From Adiantum capillus-veneris (taxonomy: Eukaryota; Streptophyta; Polypodiopsida; Polypodiales; Pteridaceae): DNA of 64,000 nt. Shown one piece after another: positions 59,015 through 64,000 of this stretch. The notes beneath the pieces were generated by a model that searched no databases, had not been told where the DNA came from, and saw only the letters and a program-made list of their open reading frames with translations. Positions within the stretch are counted from its first letter, which is position 1. Each line of letters opens with the position of its first letter. Both the position numbers and the translations under genes were made by a program. The DNA lies in assembly GCA_014529385.2 (NCBI GenBank), contig CM043960.1, positions 77,463,910 through 77,527,909 of the forward strand. The letters run 5' to 3'.

Positions 59015-59474
59015 TCTCTCTTCTCCACAGTTGCCTTGTTCATGTATGTGGCATTGCACGTGTTCTCTTGTGTCAAAGGATCTTAAAGGAGTCGGGCCAG
59101 ATCCGGGTCAAGGTGTCCATTGGATCAGAGGCCAGTTCTTGTCTTCATTGCATCTTCCGCTGCCTATTCTAACAAATCTCTCCCTCCCTCAATATGCATT
59201 CATTTCTTTATTTACATGTTTATAATTTGCATTTATAGATATAGAAGTTATATACTGAAACCACACTGGTAACACTATGTAACAAATTCTTCTACCAAAA
59301 CGAAAATAAAGCATCCTCAAAACATGTGCAAAAATGAAGGCCAAAACGAAGCTGAAAAATGATAATACCTCTAACGGATACTCAACAATGCTTGTGGCAA
59401 GGTGTTTTTTAATAACAACCCTAATATGAAGTTCAAGAATGAAACAAGAGCTACTTAGCAAAAAAGCAGCTTAC
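59015..59474. other. LINE 3' flank and end of the giant intron
   Basis: No poly-A tail or target duplication for the LINE could be fixed. Sequence from about 59220 is AT-rich intron next to the exon at 59475. Confidence 0.5.
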
Positions 59475-60649
59475 CCACGAGCGATTCCTGTATGGTAATA
59501 CTTCTATTATAACAGGCAAGAGCCTCCTGTTTGTTTCCAAGTGCCAAGTACACATTGCCCATGTGCTCTAAGAAGGCATCAAGAAAAGGTTCGTGCACTT
59601 CCATGTTTGCTAAGACATCCTTCATCTGGAAACAAAAAAGCAGGGTGGTTTTTTCTCTCTTTCTGTTTTTTTTTTTTTTTTGTGGGGGGTGGGGGGGGGG
59701 GGGGGGGATTTTTTCGAAATTGAAATCCTTCAACAATAATTATTCAGAAGAAGCTAGTTCAAAATCTGATGATTGAGCAGAAAGCCAACTCAAGCTGATT
59801 AAGCATTTGTCTAGCAGCTTCTAAATCCTGCAACATCAGAGACAGCTGTAAGAGAACTTCCAGCATGGCTGCCTGTTCAAGACCCTTGTTTCCTTGGTTC
59901 AATTGTTCTACAAGTGTCTTAAAATTTGCTTTGACAAGAGCAGCAGGTATCTCTCTATCTCCGTTTTCAATCATGCTTTCCAATTTCCTCTGAAAATCTC
60001 TCAATTCATTCAGATAATCACCAAAATCATTTGCATGTTCTGATAGTGCATTCTCCTGCCAAGTACGTCTGTAATCACAGTCAAAGCTCTTAGAAAACAA
60101 GACTGCCGTGTCTACTTTCTCCATTTGTCATGGAAGCAGGAAAAGCATTGAATGCTCTAGTCACAGCCCCTAACAGGTGCATACCACACGTGTATGGAAT
60201 TTGTACGAGCACCCTTAGTACAAACACAAAAAGAGATACATTGATTTAGCTTCTCACCTCTACTTATAAACTTGCAAATTTACTCTCCCTCGTTTCAGTG
60301 TTCATGTAGACATATTCAGTATTGAATCATGAGTTCTAATTCACATGGTGGATATGAGTGCGCATCTGCTCCCATGTACTGATACATGGTCCTTTCACCA
60401 TTGCCTTTGGATAACAGGTTTTTTGTTTGGGTGCCCAGTTATTCAAAAAAATGATGGAGCCATGCACATGTAGTCTTGAAAGAAAATGATTATAAATAGG
60501 TTGAGAAGAGTACTGAAACACACCCAGTAATTTCAACCAATCCGCCTGCAGTTTTGTCAAAAATCACATCCTCTAACTCTACATTTTGTCCTTCAGTTGT
60601 AGCCACGCTGTTACTGCTGACTCTTCTGGTGGTTGCACGTCCACCCCAT
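59475..60649 (-). CDS. TPR / kinesin-light-chain-like gene, upstream exons
   Basis: Three exons on the minus strand: 60649-60524, 60068-59786 (lower edge uncertain) and 59625-59475. The first begins in mid-codon with WGGRATTRRVSSNS, so at least one exon further upstream is missing from view. The second carries a helical region (TWQENALSEHANDFGDYLNE, AAMLEVLLQLSLMLQDLE). The third is a TPR (FLEHMGNVYLALGNKQEALA). Exon 59475 ends GTG|G before GTAAGC and joins exon 22628 in exact phase, giving ESLVGENSAELVASLL. Together the eight exons make about 524 residues. The donor after 59786 is not GT: phase is kept only if TTG|GCTTTC, a weak GC donor, is used. Confidence 0.85.
59670..59707. repeat. poly-T then poly-G tract in a short TPR intron
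   Basis: About 16 T, then TG and a G-run with one T break (to 59707). On the gene strand it is a C-run and A-run, about 45 bases upstream of the exon at 59625. It lies in the same intron that lacks a GT donor. Confidence 0.9.
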
Positions 60650-60767
60650 CTGTGCACAAAACAAAAAATCACCAAGAAAGTACCAAGAGTTGGAGAGTGG
60701 AATAACTCAATTTGACATAACTCAAAACATCTAAGCACAAAGCTCAACAAGACGCATGGAGGCAAGC

Positions 60768-60770
<3 letters not shown>

Positions 60771-60845
<75 letters not shown>
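60771..60845. repeat. (TG)n(AG)n microsatellite at a LINE tail
   Basis: 23 TG units then 14 AG units, next to AATGAAATGAAATG. It lies in the unseen 5' intron of the TPR gene. Confidence 0.95.
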
Positions 60846-60851
<6 letters not shown>

Positions 60852-61472
60852 TGAAATGTTATATTAACATCTCAAAAGGCCAAAGTGACCTATGAGACCA
60901 GAAAGTTACAATGTGGTGGATCTGATACAAAGTCTGAGTAACAAAATAAAAATTTTAAAAAAAAGGCCAATCTGGTCTATGAGACAATTACCAAATTACA
61001 TCCATGTCTGATGTGATCTCATCAAAATAACATCCTAAACTAAAGGTAAGCGAGGACACTAGAACGGCCAAATTTCCAGGAAGAGGGGGAGATCTGGTAA
61101 TCTCTCTCCACTTGGATGTAGGTACTACTATGATGTAAACCTACCATACGAGTTACTAGGCACCCTTACTACTATCGCAGAATATCGGCCTTGATGATGA
61201 CTCTGTCGTGTGAGCAAGTATTGCCACCCAAAAAGTCCTGTCGTGAAAACCTTGCAAGTGAAGATGAAAGGTAAGGGTGCTCAGAGGTATTTACAATGGT
61301 TCCAAGTCGACAGAATTGGATGCATGCTACATAAGAATGCAAATGCGAAAGAGGGTTAGGATCCTTTCTCCAACTCCTTCTGTATCCTTATACAAAAAAA
61401 GTAGGTCTTGGACTCAAGATCTGAATCTTCGTGTATCCGATGCCGATCTTTGTTCATGATGAAGAGATTATG
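60846..61472 (-). repeat. LINE 3' end in minus orientation
   Basis: 60846-60960 (ATGAAATGTTATATTAACAT, AAAAGGCCAAAGTGACCTAT) matches the reverse complement of 53850-53956. It is cut by a family C LTR at 61473. Confidence 0.55.
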
Positions 61473-62600
61473 TGTCACGTGACACATCCAACCCTATGTG
61501 TCCGTGGACAAGCTACAGCATGATCGGGGTTCAGTTCAGTCCAGTCAGTCTAGATTAGAAGTAGTCTAGCACTTTTGTGAGTCTATTCGTAGACCGTGCA
61601 TGCCCAGTCACTTAGTGTAGATGCATATCCTCTGGTTGCACACAGCATGATCATAAGCATTTTCATCAGAAACAGTCAGGGGAATTTTCCAGTGATTTTA
61701 GCCTATTTTTCCTATTTTTGACATTTTTCACTTATTAATTTAAGTGCCTTCCCAACAAAAGTAGGTAGGGCAATTTGGGTAAGAAAATATATAAGCAAAT
61801 CAAAGTTAGCACTAAATGGCAAAAGAGGCAACAGGAGCCAAGCTCAGCATGCAACTTCTCAGCAGAACCTTGGTGGAATCCCTCCAAGTCAGATCCCAAC
61901 CTTGGTGTTTTTGCATCAAGCACCATCGCCAAGCAGTCTCTCTCCCTAGGTTTTTCTCATCAAGAGATTATCGCCGGAAGAACCAGCAAGATAGCGTTTG
62001 TGCATCAGATCCCCTGGCGTTTTTGTTTTTCAGCATACAGCGATTTTCAGCCATAAGAAGACCTGCAAATTCAGCCCTAAAAGAGTAGCAGATTCAGCCC
62101 AAAGATCATTGGTTTTCAGCCCTACAGTAGACGAAGTTTTTCAGCCTTAAAGACACCAAGAACCAGCGTTTTCCCAAGTGTTTTCAAGCAGGCCAGATTT
62201 CAGCCCATAGAGTTTTTGGACAGCAGATATAAGATTGCAGATTTCAGCCCTTAGGTCGCTGTCGTCGTCGTCATCGCCGACATAGCCTAGACTTGCATCA
62301 GTCTCATGCATCCCATTTGTACCAGATTGTGCAATCATAAGTAGACCACTCTCGTCGACGAGAGTGAGGCCTTCGGAGGAGGGTTTTACAACCTCTCTGG
62401 TGTCGTATCTCTCTTCTCTCTCTATCTCTCAGTCTCATTCACTTGCACGCAACAGTGTCCATTCACTTTGTTTGTGATCATAGCACTCTCTCATTAAGAA
62501 CGGAAGGCTCTCCCTTCCATAAGAACAAAAGGAACCTTGAGCACAGTTCGGAGCACTCATCTTGAGCAAAGCGCAAAGATTCATTCCGTTGCACCTAACA
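61473..62600 (+). repeat. 5' LTR of a second family C element
   Basis: 1128 bp, TGTCACGTGACACATCC to GCACCTAACA, with a single TATA-like ATATATAAGC near 61788 and the AGCGTTTT motifs. It matches 36173-37323. Confidence 0.9.
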
Positions 62601-62601
62601 T

Positions 62602-62613
62602 TGGTATCAGAGC
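62602..62613 (+). promoter_or_regulatory. tRNA-iMet primer-binding site, second family C copy
   Basis: TGGTATCAGAGC one base inside the LTR. Confidence 0.95.
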
Positions 62614-63047
62614 TTTGGCGGTGTTCTGTATCACTCAAGGGAAGAACCACAAGAATCACAAGAATTTTTTTTGCTTGTTGCGATCGCACGAACCTAAGTT
62701 AGCTTGGGCATGTCGATTCCTGATCGTGTTTTTGAAGAGTGACAGGAATCCCAGGAAAGAAGAGCTTGTCCAGCCTCCCCTTGTGTCTCTTTTCACTCAT
62801 TGAGAGCGGACCGTGCACTTAGCGGCCGGCCAATCGACGTGAGGTGGGAAAAAGCAACCTTGGTGTGAGCGCAAGGCCGCCAAGAGGTGCGCCCACGGAA
62901 AAGCGTAGAACTCGGGTGAAGAGAACATCCCTCTCAAACGCGGTTTGCAAGCGAAAGAAAACCTCAAGAACCTCAAGACCCGCAAGAACCCAAGTTCCTC
63001 GTGAACTTCAGAACCCAAGACCACAAGAACCCACAAGAACCCACGAA

Positions 63048-63316
63048 ATGGTCATCACTCAAAGCGGAATGGATACTTCGCTTGGAGGTGATGAGCATGA
63101 GAGAGGCGAAGAAGAATTTTCCCCACCAGGAGGTTTTTCTAACCCTTCCCCATCTACGACAAAGATTGCACTAACTTCTATAAAGGAGTTGGACCAGATG
63201 TTTATGAAAAGGAATTTAGAACGCGAAGCAAGAAACGCAAAAAGAAGAGCAGAAAGAAAAGCAAAAATGGAGCACAGACACCAAGAAAGAATTGCAGCCA
63301 CCGTCAAAGCCACTTC
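63048..63316 (+). pseudogene. gag start of the second family C element, truncated
   Basis: MVITQSGMDTSLGGDEHERG parallels the start at 37800, then an Arg/Lys/Glu coiled coil. It is cut by an inverted LTR at 63317. Confidence 0.85.
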
Positions 63317-64000
63317 TGTGAGGTGCAGCGGAATGAATGTTGTATTTTCTCAAGATTAGTGATCTATATTTGCTCAAGGTTCCTTTTAGTTCTTAGGGAA
63401 GAAGAGAACCTTCCATCTTTATGGAGAGTGCTATGATCACGAACAAAGTGAGTGGATATTGTGCGTGCAAGTGAATGAAACTGAGAGAAGGAGAGAGAAG
63501 AGATACGACACCCGAGAGGTTGTAAAACCCTCCTCCGAAGGCCCCACTCTCGTCGGCAAGAGTGGTCTACTTAATGATTGCGCAAGTGGTACAATGCGTA
63601 TGCAATGGACTGATACAACTTGGACTATGCCGATGACGACGACGGTGATGATGACGACGACTTAGGCTGAAATCTGTGATCTTCTATTGGCTGAATTTCG
63701 TGGACTGTTTCGGGGCTGAAATTGATTGTTTTACTGCTGTCCTTATGGCTGAAAATGATGGGTGTGTCGAGGGTCCTACTGAAGACCAAAACGCTGATGC
63801 TAAGTCTCTTTCTTGCTGCGTTTTGCTGCTCTTGCTGAAGGCTGAACAAACGCTGGCTGTGGCAGTGCTTTCCATGCTGAAAAAACGCTGAAATGGCAGG
63901 ATTCTCCTAGTGTTAGTGGTTGGCTGAAAATGCGGAAAAGGTTGGGACTGGCGTTAGTAAAAACGCTAAGGGCTGAGGTGTGTGGTCGCGGGAAAAACGC
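63317..64000 (-). repeat. inverted family C LTR (continues past the window)
   Basis: It starts TGTGAGGTGCAGCGGAATGA, the complement of the LTR C end, and continues with complements of the GTGTCGTATC and CTCTCGTC blocks and many GCTGAAAACGC motifs. It lies inside gag of the copy at 61473, so it is either a later insertion or an inversion break. Confidence 0.8.

Larger units (their letters stand above)
22629..59474 (-). other. giant intron of the TPR gene (36.8 kb)
   Basis: The intron starts with donor GTAAGC at 59474-59469 and ends with acceptor GTCAG at 22629. It is defined by exact phase match and continuity of the TPR helix across the joint. It contains at least seven LTR-element insertions in both orientations and an L1-like LINE. 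22629-23480 itself shows no recognisable element. Confidence 0.8.

Overview
This 64-kb window reads as nuclear DNA of a land plant with a large, repeat-rich genome. The evidence is GT-AG introns, Ty1/copia, Ty3/gypsy (with a chromodomain) and L1-type LINE remains, tRNA-iMet primer-binding sites, 5-bp target-site duplications, and TATA, G-box and telo-box motifs. A fern or a gymnosperm fits best because of the very long transposon-filled intron, but the sequence alone does not settle the species. I saw no tRNA or rRNA gene, no CRISPR array and no bacterial operon.

Layout. At 1-3.3 kb a decayed copia end with a 180-bp LTR cuts into the 3' end of a two-gene block on the minus strand. Neither gene matches a family I know. 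One is spliced in-phase (3060-1699). The other (1351-733) has a G-box and TATA promoter. From 3.3 to 19.3 kb there are decayed elements: short LTRs in a permuted inverted repeat, microsatellites, a gypsy gag-PR-RT fragment, an opposed gypsy integrase fragment, and a degenerate copia.

From 19.3 to 60.6 kb a single minus-strand host gene, a TPR protein of the kinesin-light-chain type, can be assembled from eight exons. All joints except one keep phase, and one exon lacks a base. A single intron of about 36.8 kb (22629-59474) separates exons 3 and 4 of those visible. Nearly all the other elements lie inside it: a young 6.7-kb gypsy chromovirus nested in an older LTR, a three-layer nest (copia, then a gypsy, then another gypsy) with target duplications that can be read, a 2.8-kb pol-less LTR element, and an L1-like LINE. 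The 5' end of the host gene lies outside the window or in unseen exons. From 60.8 to 64 kb there are a LINE tail, a second copy of the gag-PR gypsy family, and an inverted LTR of the same family cutting it.

How it works together. The host gene is the only clear conserved cellular gene. The elements have no joint function, but their insertion order can be read. Stop codons in the element frames are strongly biased to TAG at glutamine positions and TGA at arginine positions, as expected from deamination of methylated cytosine in CHG and CG contexts. The LTRs carry bZIP-type (TGACGTGG) and telo-box motifs that may control them.
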